Below the pieces are notes generated by a model. The model did no database searches. It saw nothing but the letters and a program-made list of their open reading frames with translations, and was not told the DNA's origin. From Marinobacterium sp. (GTDB lineage: Bacteria > Pseudomonadota > Gammaproteobacteria > Pseudomonadales > Balneatricaceae), in NCBI GenBank assembly GCA_025800125.1, contig JAOXSF010000186.1:1-62051 (forward strand): DNA of 62,051 bases, in the 5' to 3' direction. Every line of letters begins with the position of its first letter. The stretch's first letter is position 1. Below, one piece after another: positions 18,279 to 27,196 of the stretch. The translations under genes were made by a program, and so were the position numbers.

Positions 18279-20315
18279 TTAACCTTGCCAGGTTTCTTTA
18301 TTCAGGTAAGCATGCAGCAGCCGCACCTGAACCGGTGTCATAGAGCGTACAATCGGCATATACAGGCTGGTATCACGATAGGTATCCGACGTTCTGGCCA
18401 GCATCTGAGGCCCAGCACCATTCACCACATCGGCAAAATTCAGTGGCATGCGCTTGGACATAGCAGGGAAAATCAGATAATAGAAACGCAATACATAAGC
18501 ATATACCTGCTCCCAGCTAACCTCTTCTCCTACCACCGGGGCAGCTACCAGTTGACCATCCATACCTGGCGCGCTAGCCGTCAGTACAGAAGGATACTTA
18601 CGGAAGTTGGCAAAGTAGTTTGTTTCAGGAGCATCAACAGCCTTGATCTTATATGCGGCAATCCCAGCATAGTAATACGGCATTTCATTCTCAGGTACAG
18701 GCGCACTGGCAACGGATATATTGATAGTCACCTGAGAACTACCCGCTGCAGCAGAGATTTCTTGAGGGGTACCAAGAAACTTCGGCATCAGTACCTCTTT
18801 CAAACTATTCCATATAGCCTCAGCGTCCGGTGTTTCAGCCAGACAGGCCGGAACCGGATCGGTCATTGTCTGTGGTAGAACATGACACCCCGCCATTTTC
18901 GTACTGAACTCACTCAGGTCTGGTTGAGGTAACAAACCAGAGCGGCCTGGCGAACAGGATAAGGTCGTATCTGTTTTCAGTGTGCCACCGAGCTCTCTGA
19001 TCTCTAATGTCATATCAAATGATGTTGCGCCATCATCAAGATAGGTATTACGGCTTTCACTGTAGATACGTATCGCGGCTTCGTTCACATCCAGCGTATA
19101 GCGGCCCGGGCCAGCAGATTTATCTGCACTTGCAGAGATACGAATGGCAGAAGACGCCAGCGCGGTGTGCTGTCCTTCATCTACTGGCAGATCAATGATG
19201 CCACCATAGAGATAATAGTCGGATGGTTGGTCATTATACCTGGTAACTTCAGTAGCCCCCGCATAGAGTGTCAGGCATCCCATATCAATATTAGGGTCTA
19301 TCGGCCCGGTAATATTTGTACGTTCCGCTCGAAACTTAGCCTTCAGCATCAGGCTAAGTGTATCCATGCTCAGGCATGAAGCGCTTAACTCAGCATAGCC
19401 TGTGGTGTTCATAGCTTGAGGCTTATTATCTTGCTGATAATCGTAACTGCTTGCTTGATGCTGAGTATCATAGTCACGCCATTCTCCACGTAACAGACGC
19501 CCCTGCGGACAGCTTTTCGGCTCCCCGGCATAAGCGGCGGCCAAAGTGCCGACCACCCGGCCAATACTGGGGTTTGACGGTGACATATTATCTTTATACT
19601 GTTCTACCAGCTGGTCTGTGGTCAGCTCGGGATTCATCTCAAACATACAGAAGCGTAATACGATCCCGGTTGCCTGAGGGTCACCGATAATCGCTTTCAG
19701 TGACTCATCCTGCTGATCCCACTCAACAACACTATCCATCGGAAAAAACAGTTGAAAAGTGCCATTAATCATTGACGAATCAGGCGAATCTTTAGCCCCT
19801 GCAATGATACGCCTGTTAAGGTCATGGCTAGAGCAAACCGTATTATGGCGAATCAGCAATTTGGGTTTATCGCCCGTCCCAATCTGCAATCCCCCTACAT
19901 AAATCTGAGTGGAAGTGCTACCCGTTGGGTCAAGGTCCACCATCACTGGTGAGGCAAACGGCCCTTCACCTGTTTTCGGGTCTAACGAACCCAACAGAAA
20001 AACAGGTGTATCCACCAGAGCGGCTGTTGTCTTTATCTCACCAGGCATACCTGCTGAACTGACTTTGGCATCACGGAAGCTAACCTGATGGTCGCCATAG
20101 TAGTTCCAGCCACCTTTAGTGAAGTAACCCTCTAGTGTAGGTTCCTGTAAAAAAGCGACAATACTTTCATCAGTATGGTTCATCCCGGGCACAACGCTTG
20201 GATTAACCAGATCAACAATTTTTTCACCGCTAAAAATCTGCTGATTATTCGCCAGGGCAACGTTTGTTCTTATACCACCCCAGAAATTAATACGCGGTCC
20301 ATTCAAAATACCCAT
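18279..20315 (-). CDS. Stand-alone homologue of the VioB/RebD N-terminal region
   Basis: This 678-residue protein has no signal peptide and should be cytoplasmic. It opens ILNGPRINFWGG, which parallels my recollection of VioB (ILDFPRIHFRGW). Further landmarks shared with VioB/RebD come in the same order: STSTQIYVGGLQIG (134-147), GEPKSCPQGRLL (264-275), GGIIDLP, and a C-terminal block (599-678) with a YYLIFPAMS motif and LYMPIVRSMTPVQVRLL. VioB and RebD are heme enzymes that couple tryptophan-derived imines to dimers. In them this block is followed by a ferritin-like domain of about 450 residues, which is absent here. An AAGGAGAGG site supports the start. It is the last gene of the extended ebo operon. 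Activity cannot be assumed. Confidence 0.7.
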   Translation of the reverse strand: MGILNGPRINFWGGIRTNVALANNQQIFSGEKIVDLVNPSVVPGMNHTDESIVAFLQEPTLEGYFTKGGWNYYGDHQVSFRDAKVSSAGMPGEIKTTAALVDTPVFLLGSLDPKTGEGPFASPVMVDLDPTGSTSTQIYVGGLQIGTGDKPKLLIRHNTVCSSHDLNRRIIAGAKDSPDSSMINGTFQLFFPMDSVVEWDQQDESLKAIIGDPQATGIVLRFCMFEMNPELTTDQLVEQYKDNMSPSNPSIGRVVGTLAAAYAGEPKSCPQGRLLRGEWRDYDTQHQASSYDYQQDNKPQAMNTTGYAELSASCLSMDTLSLMLKAKFRAERTNITGPIDPNIDMGCLTLYAGATEVTRYNDQPSDYYLYGGIIDLPVDEGQHTALASSAIRISASADKSAGPGRYTLDVNEAAIRIYSESRNTYLDDGATSFDMTLEIRELGGTLKTDTTLSCSPGRSGLLPQPDLSEFSTKMAGCHVLPQTMTDPVPACLAETPDAEAIWNSLKEVLMPKFLGTPQEISAAAGSSQVTINISVASAPVPENEMPYYYAGIAAYKIKAVDAPETNYFANFRKYPSVLTASAPGMDGQLVAAPVVGEEVSWEQVYAYVLRFYYLIFPAMSKRMPLNFADVVNGAGPQMLARTSDTYRDTSLYMPIVRSMTPVQVRLLHAYLNKETWQG

Positions 20316-20380
20316 CTTTACCTCTCCTTGTATTTTTCTGGTTAGAAATATTATTTCTATACCAGGTAGCAGTTATCTGG

Positions 20381-21673
20381 TTACGGTTGTTTTACAGACT
20401 TTGCATGCAGGAACAGAAATGAAAAATCACTACGCTGCCCAGGCTGAATAGCCGCTGTAGAGTGACAATCCATACAACTGCTGACAGGCTGAATATAGCT
20501 TTCCATTGTTGTGTTAGCAGATACAGCAGGTGTTGGTGTACCGCTCGGGTTACCTGGATCATTTGGATATTTAGGCCGCTGAGTTGTCACCAGCTCATAA
20601 TACTGCATAAACTTATTGGCACTCAGCTCAGTCTGTGCCTCTTTATTGACAGCGCCGGTTTCTGCCGCAATTGGCGTCAGGCGAGTAAGCGGGTCAGGCG
20701 TACTGAAAACAGTACCCGGCCTGGGCTTACAAGGGAAATTATGGTTTTTACAAGGAGACTGGTTAGCAGTACCATCATTCGCCGCTTCAAGGTTAAAGTA
20801 GGAGTTTGGCCGACCATATACGCTTTGATCGGTAACATTATCAACCTGCTCAAATGTTGCCCATACCCACTGCGGATAACCTTTAGCCTTAGTAATAATA
20901 TGCAGGCCAACCAGACCCAGCACGACCTCTTTGGTAACGCCCCGTTTATCACCTTCATCATTAAAGGTTTCAACTGTTGCAGGGGTTGTCAAATAACGAG
21001 ACTGGTCATCTCCAGGTTCCATAATTCGCCAGCTTGCTTTTGTTTCTACTGAGTAGTCAGGAAAATTTATTTTCTGACTAAAGCTTTCAGCACCTTCTTT
21101 ATTATATATCCCGTTATTTACAATATAGTTATAAGAAACCTCATTAGCTGCAATCTGATAATAGGTAGGATTTCCCTGCTGATCGGTCAGCCAGCCACCG
21201 ACAGGCTGATTAATTGTACTCTCAGCAGTTTCACCGTCCTCAGATACTTTAGAAATAGAACTCCAGACCTGCTGTTGATTTATAGCGCTATTCCACGGCC
21301 CCGGGCTAGAACCATCTTCCAGAAAGATTTCACCTACCTGTTTATAACTGCGCCATACAGTATTACTGGTAGAGCCCAATGGCTGAGCACAATCCGGTGT
21401 GCCACGGTAATCACCAGCCGCCTGATTCAAAGCAGTAAACATACGCCAGCTATAACGGTCGAACTCAGCCTGACTTGCATTTGCCGCTGGCACATCTTTG
21501 GGAAACTCACAACTGATAATGTCACTATCAACTGTAGCGCTCTCTATTTGCTGACTGGAAACCTGCTGACTGGAAGCTTGCTGGTTAGAGACTTGCTGTG
21601 CTCCCGGCGCACAGGCATATAATGCAGGCAGTACAACTGCACCAATTGCCAGATACAATGGTGTTCTTTTCAT
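20381..21673 (-). CDS. Lipoprotein with one c-type heme motif
   Basis: The 430-residue protein has a lipoprotein signal peptide (MKRTPLYLAIGAVVLPALYAC, lipobox LYAC), so it is anchored in a membrane on the periplasmic side. A Gln/Ser-rich linker follows (repeated 'QQASSQQVSSQQ'). Near the C-terminus SCMDCHS gives a single CxxCH heme-attachment motif. Mid-protein, VWATFEQVDNV and SWRMFTALNQ resemble a family of uncharacterised mono-heme proteins I cannot name. I chose the ATG at 21673 because GGAG lies just upstream. It starts 21 bases after eboF and is followed 65 bases later by the VioB-like gene, so it belongs to the same operon. Confidence 0.7.
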   Translation of the reverse strand: MKRTPLYLAIGAVVLPALYACAPGAQQVSNQQASSQQVSSQQIESATVDSDIISCEFPKDVPAANASQAEFDRYSWRMFTALNQAAGDYRGTPDCAQPLGSTSNTVWRSYKQVGEIFLEDGSSPGPWNSAINQQQVWSSISKVSEDGETAESTINQPVGGWLTDQQGNPTYYQIAANEVSYNYIVNNGIYNKEGAESFSQKINFPDYSVETKASWRIMEPGDDQSRYLTTPATVETFNDEGDKRGVTKEVVLGLVGLHIITKAKGYPQWVWATFEQVDNVTDQSVYGRPNSYFNLEAANDGTANQSPCKNHNFPCKPRPGTVFSTPDPLTRLTPIAAETGAVNKEAQTELSANKFMQYYELVTTQRPKYPNDPGNPSGTPTPAVSANTTMESYIQPVSSCMDCHSTAAIQPGQRSDFSFLFLHAKSVKQP

Positions 21674-21694
21674 ATTCACTCCATGTGTCATTGT

Positions 21695-23071
21695 TCAGAA
21701 GTAACGTTTAATCAGCTCTGAAACATCCTGTATTTTTATAGTACTACTCTTAACCTTACTGCTTATAACAAGAGGCCCATCGCTTCTATTATCTGCCAGA
21801 CGGCCATGGCTACCTCTTACCAGGCCAGTATCCAGCGGAATCAGATCCATCAACATGCGAAAACCCATTTTTTTCTGCAACAAACGTACTGCTGCTTTCA
21901 GTTTTGGGAATGCAAGCTGAGGGTCAATAAAAAGTTCAACAGGGTCATAACCCGGTTTTCGGTGAATATCGACCGTGCGGGCAAAGTCCGGTGCTTTGCT
22001 ATCGTCCAGCCAGTAGTAATAATCAAACCAGCAGCCAGGCTGGGCCACTGCCAGTAACTCACCACTACGTGGATGCCAGACGCCTGCGGCCTGTTGCTGC
22101 ACCTTGTCCAGGACGGCATCAACTTCAGGCGTTGCTTCCAGTAACTGGCGTACACGGCTGATGTCGGAGGCGTCACGAATATAGATATGGGCAATCTGGT
22201 GGTCTGCTACGGCAAATGCCCGGCTCGCTCCAGCATCCAGCAGCTCCCAGCTCACAGATTGACGTACCCGTAACAGGCCCGCTTCGCGCAAAATACGGTT
22301 AAGCGACACAGATTGCTGCACATCAGTAATGCCATACTCTGATACCACCATCACTTCAGCCCCGTTATCTCGGCCAAAGTCGATCAGGCGGCCAATTTCA
22401 GCATCTAATGCACGTACATCCTGTGCGACATCAGGATGGGATGGGCCGAGACGCTGCAGGTTGTAATCCAGGTGGGGCAGATACACCAACTGTAATGAGG
22501 GCTGGTTGATCTGGAATTCTTCAATGGCGCAATCCACAATCCAGCGCGACGAGCGAATATCAGATGCAGGCCCCCAGAAATTAAAGAATGGAAACGGGCC
22601 AATACGCTTTTCAATCTCAATCTCCAGCGATGGTGGCTCCGAATAAACTCCCATAATCTTGCGACCATCCGCCGGGTAGTGCGGCCTTGGGGTAATCGAA
22701 TTATCCACATCAGAGTACATGTTGTACCACCAGAACAGATTTGAACAGCTGAACTGAGGCACTTCACGCCGCAAGTATTGCCAGACTTTTTCACCCTGCA
22801 CCAGGCGATTGGATTGCAGCCAGAAATTAACCTCTGCCCGCTCACGGTTATACCAGCCATTGCCAATAATGCCATGTTCTCCAGGCGTCAGGCCGGTCAG
22901 CATACTTGCCTGGCCTGTAGTGGTCAGCGCTGGAAAACTGTTGTCAAGGGTGGCCAATTCAGCCTGCGCCAATAACCTATTCAGCGCCGGAGTATCCTCA
23001 CCCAGCATCGCCGGAGTCAGGCCCACCGCGTTTACCAGAATCAACGACCCTGGGTCGGATAAAGCTGTCAT
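21695..23071 (-). CDS. eboF: EboF-type alkaline phosphatase / nucleotide pyrophosphatase family protein
   Basis: This 458-residue protein is a type I phosphodiesterase/nucleotide pyrophosphatase-like member of the alkaline phosphatase superfamily. The N-terminal core reads VNAVGLTPAML, then FPALTTTGQASMLTG with the probable Thr nucleophile, then TPGEHGIIGNGWY. Metal ligands later in the chain fit VYLPHLDYNLQ and VVSEYGI. There is no signal peptide, so it should be cytoplasmic. Its substrate in ebo clusters is not known. It overlaps eboE by four bases (ATGA), and the heme lipoprotein gene follows within 25 bases. Confidence 0.85.
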   Translation of the reverse strand: MTALSDPGSLILVNAVGLTPAMLGEDTPALNRLLAQAELATLDNSFPALTTTGQASMLTGLTPGEHGIIGNGWYNRERAEVNFWLQSNRLVQGEKVWQYLRREVPQFSCSNLFWWYNMYSDVDNSITPRPHYPADGRKIMGVYSEPPSLEIEIEKRIGPFPFFNFWGPASDIRSSRWIVDCAIEEFQINQPSLQLVYLPHLDYNLQRLGPSHPDVAQDVRALDAEIGRLIDFGRDNGAEVMVVSEYGITDVQQSVSLNRILREAGLLRVRQSVSWELLDAGASRAFAVADHQIAHIYIRDASDISRVRQLLEATPEVDAVLDKVQQQAAGVWHPRSGELLAVAQPGCWFDYYYWLDDSKAPDFARTVDIHRKPGYDPVELFIDPQLAFPKLKAAVRLLQKKMGFRMLMDLIPLDTGLVRGSHGRLADNRSDGPLVISSKVKSSTIKIQDVSELIKRYF

Positions 23072-24369
23072 TGCACCACATTCCCTGTCTGTTTATCTGC
23101 TGCATTACCATCCATTACCGCAGCGCCTTCTAAAAGCCCATCACAGGCCAGACAGCCCCGCTGCGCTAACATTGCTTCTACCCAACCAAGTTCATCGCAG
23201 ACCCCCTGAATCAGTGCACAATCATCCAGAGGCCTATCTGCCTCAGGCATTACCTGCCATGAGTAGGTCTCTACCTCCAACACTGGCTGAAAGTGAGGCT
23301 GCTCGACAAGATAATCGAACAACTGCAACAACTGTGCAGATGTCGTCGAGATGGAAAGGTCGGCCAGTTTTTGCTGGTACAACGGCACATGGAAATGCAC
23401 TCTGGCTGAACGCCATAACGCAGTATCTTGTTGCAGGGTATCGAGGAAACAGGGCAAATCCTCAAATGCAGCAATATCACCGGCAGAGTTAATCGCTTTC
23501 ACCTGATGCAGATAGCGGGGCTCACAGAATTCAACTAATGCTTTCGCCACACCCGGTTTGTTTAAATCAACTTCCAGCGCACTGGACAGCTGTATTTTCG
23601 CAATGTTGATACCAGCACTCCGAATTGCGACCAGTGCCTGGCAGATATCTTCATGAACCACAGCCTGATGACAAACATCAAAGCAGCAGCCCAGATATTC
23701 CAGAACCGACACTTTATCGCCAGAATCTGATTGCGAACCAGAATCTTGCAATGACAAAGTCTGCAAGAACTCGACCAGCTCATCACTGCGCTCCAGCACA
23801 CAATCTGGTTCCATCTCCAGTGCAAATATAATGTGCTTGCCAGTTTGCTGGCGAAGATCTGCCAGAAAATGACATAGCTCCATCAACTGCCACTGAGCAG
23901 CCTGATGTTTCTGCTCAGTCCAGCCCACTCGATAGCCCAGCGGTACAGTTGAAATCACACCGGTTGTAACATCATCAGGCAGACAGGCAGCTAATATTCT
24001 GGCCAGCGCCATGGAGTATTCCAGCCGTTGCAATACCGACCAGTCTGGCTGATATACACCGGCCTTGAGGCCATGCTGATGGAACATACCAGCCGGGAAA
24101 CCGTTCAGTGAGGTCAGACGAACCCCCGTTGACTGCAACGTCTGGCGAAATACACTAAGCGAAGCTGGATGCTGCAATTCAACCGCAACATTGGCACTTA
24201 ACCAAAGGCCTGCATCCATCCATGTAAGTCCACGCTGCTGGCGAACAGGTGCCAGGTAACGGCGCAGGTTGTCCAGCACCTCCTGCAATGTTTCTCCGGG
24301 ATGCAGGTTGCTGCAGTAGGCCAGTTCAGATGAACACCAGCCTCGCCGGGCAGAGGTCACATTCAGCAT
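23068..24369 (-). CDS. eboE: EboE-type TIM-barrel protein
   Basis: The 433-residue protein matches the EboE ('metabolite traffic protein') family: it opens with LAYCSNLHPGETLQEVLDNL and continues through a xylose-isomerase-like TIM barrel with likely metal-binding acidic and His residues (FALEMEPDC, CFDVCHQAV, VHFHVPLY, VLEVETYSW). It is cytoplasmic. The reaction is unknown; sugar-phosphate isomerase or epimerase chemistry is suggested only by the fold. It overlaps eboB by seven bases at its start and eboF by four at its end. Confidence 0.88.
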   Translation of the reverse strand: MLNVTSARRGWCSSELAYCSNLHPGETLQEVLDNLRRYLAPVRQQRGLTWMDAGLWLSANVAVELQHPASLSVFRQTLQSTGVRLTSLNGFPAGMFHQHGLKAGVYQPDWSVLQRLEYSMALARILAACLPDDVTTGVISTVPLGYRVGWTEQKHQAAQWQLMELCHFLADLRQQTGKHIIFALEMEPDCVLERSDELVEFLQTLSLQDSGSQSDSGDKVSVLEYLGCCFDVCHQAVVHEDICQALVAIRSAGINIAKIQLSSALEVDLNKPGVAKALVEFCEPRYLHQVKAINSAGDIAAFEDLPCFLDTLQQDTALWRSARVHFHVPLYQQKLADLSISTTSAQLLQLFDYLVEQPHFQPVLEVETYSWQVMPEADRPLDDCALIQGVCDELGWVEAMLAQRGCLACDGLLEGAAVMDGNAADKQTGNVVQ

Positions 24370-25247
24370 TGAACGATGGGCTCCTGACCTCGCAGCGCGG
24401 AATTCTCCTGCCAGAGTTTTGTCTGATCTACCTGGATGGTTGTCGCTACTTCTTCCCGATTAATACGACCACTGCGGGCAAAGAAATCAATTGGATTATT
24501 AAACAGCACCTGTGTCACATGCTCTTCCTGGAAACCAGCTTCGAGCATTGCCTTCGCGGTTTTTGGTACTTTTAATGGATCACTCACCCCCCAATCGGCT
24601 GCGCTGTTCACGACCATTTTTTCAAGACCATACCGCTTTAGCAGTTCAACCATACGCTGTTCTGACATTTTGGTGTCCGGGTAGATCGAATGCCCACACC
24701 AGCAACCGGACTCCAGTACAAGCGGCAGTGTCTGCTCGTTCAGATGGTCAATAATCACCATATCTTCATCAATTCCGACTTCTCGAATCAGGCTAAGCGT
24801 CCGTCGGGTACCACCCAGTTTGTCCCGGTGTGGTGTATGTACCAATACCGGCAGACCAAATTCCATAGCCAGCCCCATCTGTATGGCCAGAAAACGGTCT
24901 TCCATTGGCGTAATATCGTCATAGCCAATTTCACCTACCGCAACAACACCCTCTTTCACCAGATATTGCGGCAGAATATCCATAACCCCTTCAGCAATTT
25001 CCAGGTTATTGGCCTCTTTAGGGTTCAAACCAATAGTGCAGTAATGATGGATACCAAACTGGCTTGCACGAAAACGTTCCCAACCAATGATCATGTCAAA
25101 GTAATCGGTAAAACTGGCAACAGATGTGCGGGCCTGCCCTTGCCAGAAAGCAGGCTCTATCACCCCTCGGATACCAGACGCATACATACGCTGATAATCA
25201 TCAGTAGTACGTGATGTCATATGAATATGTGGATCAAAAAACTGCAT
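24363..25247 (-). CDS. eboB: EboB-type TatD-like metallohydrolase
   Basis: The 294-residue amidohydrolase-fold protein opens with FDPHIHMTSRT, the HxH metal site of the TatD family. Later come GEIGYDD, VLVHTPHRD and IIDHLNE, with further His and Asp ligands. I start it at the ATG at 25247, which has AAGGAG eight bases upstream, rather than the longer reading frame to 25292. It is cytoplasmic. A substrate is not known; ebo TatD-like proteins form their own branch. It is separated from eboA by about 157 AT-rich bases that could hold an internal promoter, and it overlaps eboE by seven bases. Confidence 0.87.
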   Translation of the reverse strand: MQFFDPHIHMTSRTTDDYQRMYASGIRGVIEPAFWQGQARTSVASFTDYFDMIIGWERFRASQFGIHHYCTIGLNPKEANNLEIAEGVMDILPQYLVKEGVVAVGEIGYDDITPMEDRFLAIQMGLAMEFGLPVLVHTPHRDKLGGTRRTLSLIREVGIDEDMVIIDHLNEQTLPLVLESGCWCGHSIYPDTKMSEQRMVELLKRYGLEKMVVNSAADWGVSDPLKVPKTAKAMLEAGFQEEHVTQVLFNNPIDFFARSGRINREEVATTIQVDQTKLWQENSALRGQEPIVQC

Positions 25248-25404
25248 ACAAAACTCCTTTTTATACAGTCTAAAAGTCAAAAAATTATTCAAAAAACCAT
25301 GGATTTATAACAAGCTGCCACAATAAAAAACAGCTCTATCCAAAAACAAACCAAAAAAAACATTTAAATTAAAAAACAAAAACATTAAAACCCTATTATG
25401 TTAA

Positions 25405-26097
25405 TCAGTAACGTCCTGTTATAATATAGATGGAGTTTGTAAAATCACGGCCAGCATTATCTTGCTCGTCTATAAAATCATTGCAAAGCTCAATCAACTC
25501 TGGATTAATTCTTTTATCAAGTTTATCAATCAGGCCGAGATCAAGATTGTAGAAAGCTGCTTTCAATACCAGACGATTAAATTGATCTTCGGTGTAAAAC
25601 CTGGCAGGGTAAGGGTTATTCTGTACCAGAGCAGCCAGCAGATTCTCATCGTTAGTGCGGCCCATATCCAGCGCTATATCCAGCAAGGCACCTTCAGCAT
25701 CCAGAATAGATAACCCTCGAGCCAATAAATATTTTTCGTTATTGCCGCTTAGCCGATAAATTTCACGAATCAACGTTTCACGCTGTCCGGCTGCACTTGT
25801 AAGACTTTTCTGTAACAACACCAACCTGACCAGACCGCCCACGGACCACCTGTTGTCGAGCGACGTATGCTCAAGCTGATAACCCAGCCGCCCTTTCGTC
25901 TGGCCACTGAATTTCAGAAACATCAAGGCTCTGGCTGACAGATCTGCTGCTGTCAGCTGCTGACAGGTGTCATTCAGCCAGTTCACTGCATCACTTCCCA
26001 ATGCAGCCATAAAATCGGTGATTAACGTCTCGTGTAAACCACAATCACTCAAGGTACTTTCAATGCGGCTTGCAACATCATGCTGGGATCGCACCAT
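25405..26097 (-). CDS. eboA: EboA family protein
   Basis: This 230-residue all-helical protein is recognisable as EboA by its C-terminal half: NPYPARFYTEDQFNRLVLKA, then LGLIDKLDKRINPELIELCNDF and a final AGRDFTNSIY block. There is no signal peptide or membrane segment. The family has no known enzyme activity. The ATG at 26097 has GGAG nine bases upstream and is preferred over 26118. It follows eboC after a short gap. In the ebo clusters I know it usually comes first; here it is third. Confidence 0.82.
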   Translation of the reverse strand: MVRSQHDVASRIESTLSDCGLHETLITDFMAALGSDAVNWLNDTCQQLTAADLSARALMFLKFSGQTKGRLGYQLEHTSLDNRWSVGGLVRLVLLQKSLTSAAGQRETLIREIYRLSGNNEKYLLARGLSILDAEGALLDIALDMGRTNDENLLAALVQNNPYPARFYTEDQFNRLVLKAAFYNLDLGLIDKLDKRINPELIELCNDFIDEQDNAGRDFTNSIYIITGRY

Positions 26098-26134
26098 TAT
26101 TTTTACTCCGTCTTCCATTCCAGAGAGTCAGGTA

Positions 26135-27196
26135 TCAGGTACCGCTGACCCATTTATGCAGCTGCGGTATCAACAGAAACACCACCAGACAGGCCAACGC
26201 AGGTATCAGCATTCCCAGGCTAGCCAGCATGAGAGCATCAATCAACGGAATCGCCGCAAGTAAAGCGCCTATACAACTGCCAACAGTGACCGCTTTTTGA
26301 CCATTACGTATCTCTTCATCATTGCGTATCTCTTCGCCTCGCTGCAGATTCAGCAGTCGTCGAACCGTCCGCAGTACCCAGCCCAGAAATATCAGAGCCA
26401 CCGGCCATAACAATGGCTGATCCAGACCATACAGCAAGGCTATAATCAAAGGCGAGAAGATCAGCAACAATGCCCCTATTACAGATCTGCCCAGTAGCAG
26501 ACTCTGCTGATGTTCTGCCCGTGCCAGTAATGTCAGCCCGGTTATATACGCCAGTAATGTCAGCGCCGCCAGCAGCAACTGGAGACTAAGCCCCTGTAAC
26601 ATCAGCCCGGTAACGATATAAACCCCTGCCCGACACCCCCCCATCAGCATTGCGCTGAATAATGGATAGTGCTTATGCAGAAAATCATACATCACCACCA
26701 GCACAGCCAGCCCCACAACAGCCAGCACGGCTGGCCAGCCTGTCATGGCAGAGTTGTCATAAGCAACGCTAGCTGCGGATTCATGGGCTGAGGTCAACGT
26801 CGCCTGAGTGTCAGCAGGCAGATACTGCTGCTGATAAAGCACCGCAGATACCACCAGCAATATCGACAGTACGAGACATAATACAGCCGCAGCAGCTACA
26901 TAACGGCGAGACAACAAGCCACATGCTACAGGCCGTTCTTTGCCATGTTGCTGATCCCAGTGATAGTCCACAGCATCATTCAGAAACATACCACCTATGT
27001 ACATCAGTGATAGCGACAGCATCGCCAATAGCATGACGACACCAATCAGCGAACCAGCTTCAGCACCAGCGCCGTTCAGCTCTAACCCCGGTACTAACAG
27101 AGCTCCGGCCTGTGCGAGTCCTGCAGCAGCCAGTACGTTAGTCCACACAGTTGGCAGATTAGAGATACGGGCAGAAATCAACCAGAACTTCAACAT
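26135..27196 (-). CDS. eboC: EboC-type UbiA prenyltransferase
   Basis: The 353-residue inner-membrane protein has about nine transmembrane helices. It opens SARISNLPTVWTNVLA, as in UbiA enzymes, and carries the first Asp-rich motif LNDAVDYHWDQQHGKERP (near residue 75) and the second at VMYDFLHKHY. UbiA proteins attach prenyl chains to aromatic or other acceptors; the EboC acceptor is not established. A hydrophilic loop near residue 290 holds a duplicated EEIRN segment, an in-frame 18-bp duplication at 26306-26335. It overlaps eboD by seven bases. Confidence 0.88.
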   Translation of the reverse strand: MLKFWLISARISNLPTVWTNVLAAAGLAQAGALLVPGLELNGAGAEAGSLIGVVMLLAMLSLSLMYIGGMFLNDAVDYHWDQQHGKERPVACGLLSRRYVAAAAVLCLVLSILLVVSAVLYQQQYLPADTQATLTSAHESAASVAYDNSAMTGWPAVLAVVGLAVLVVMYDFLHKHYPLFSAMLMGGCRAGVYIVTGLMLQGLSLQLLLAALTLLAYITGLTLLARAEHQQSLLLGRSVIGALLLIFSPLIIALLYGLDQPLLWPVALIFLGWVLRTVRRLLNLQRGEEIRNDEEIRNGQKAVTVGSCIGALLAAIPLIDALMLASLGMLIPALACLVVFLLIPQLHKWVSGT

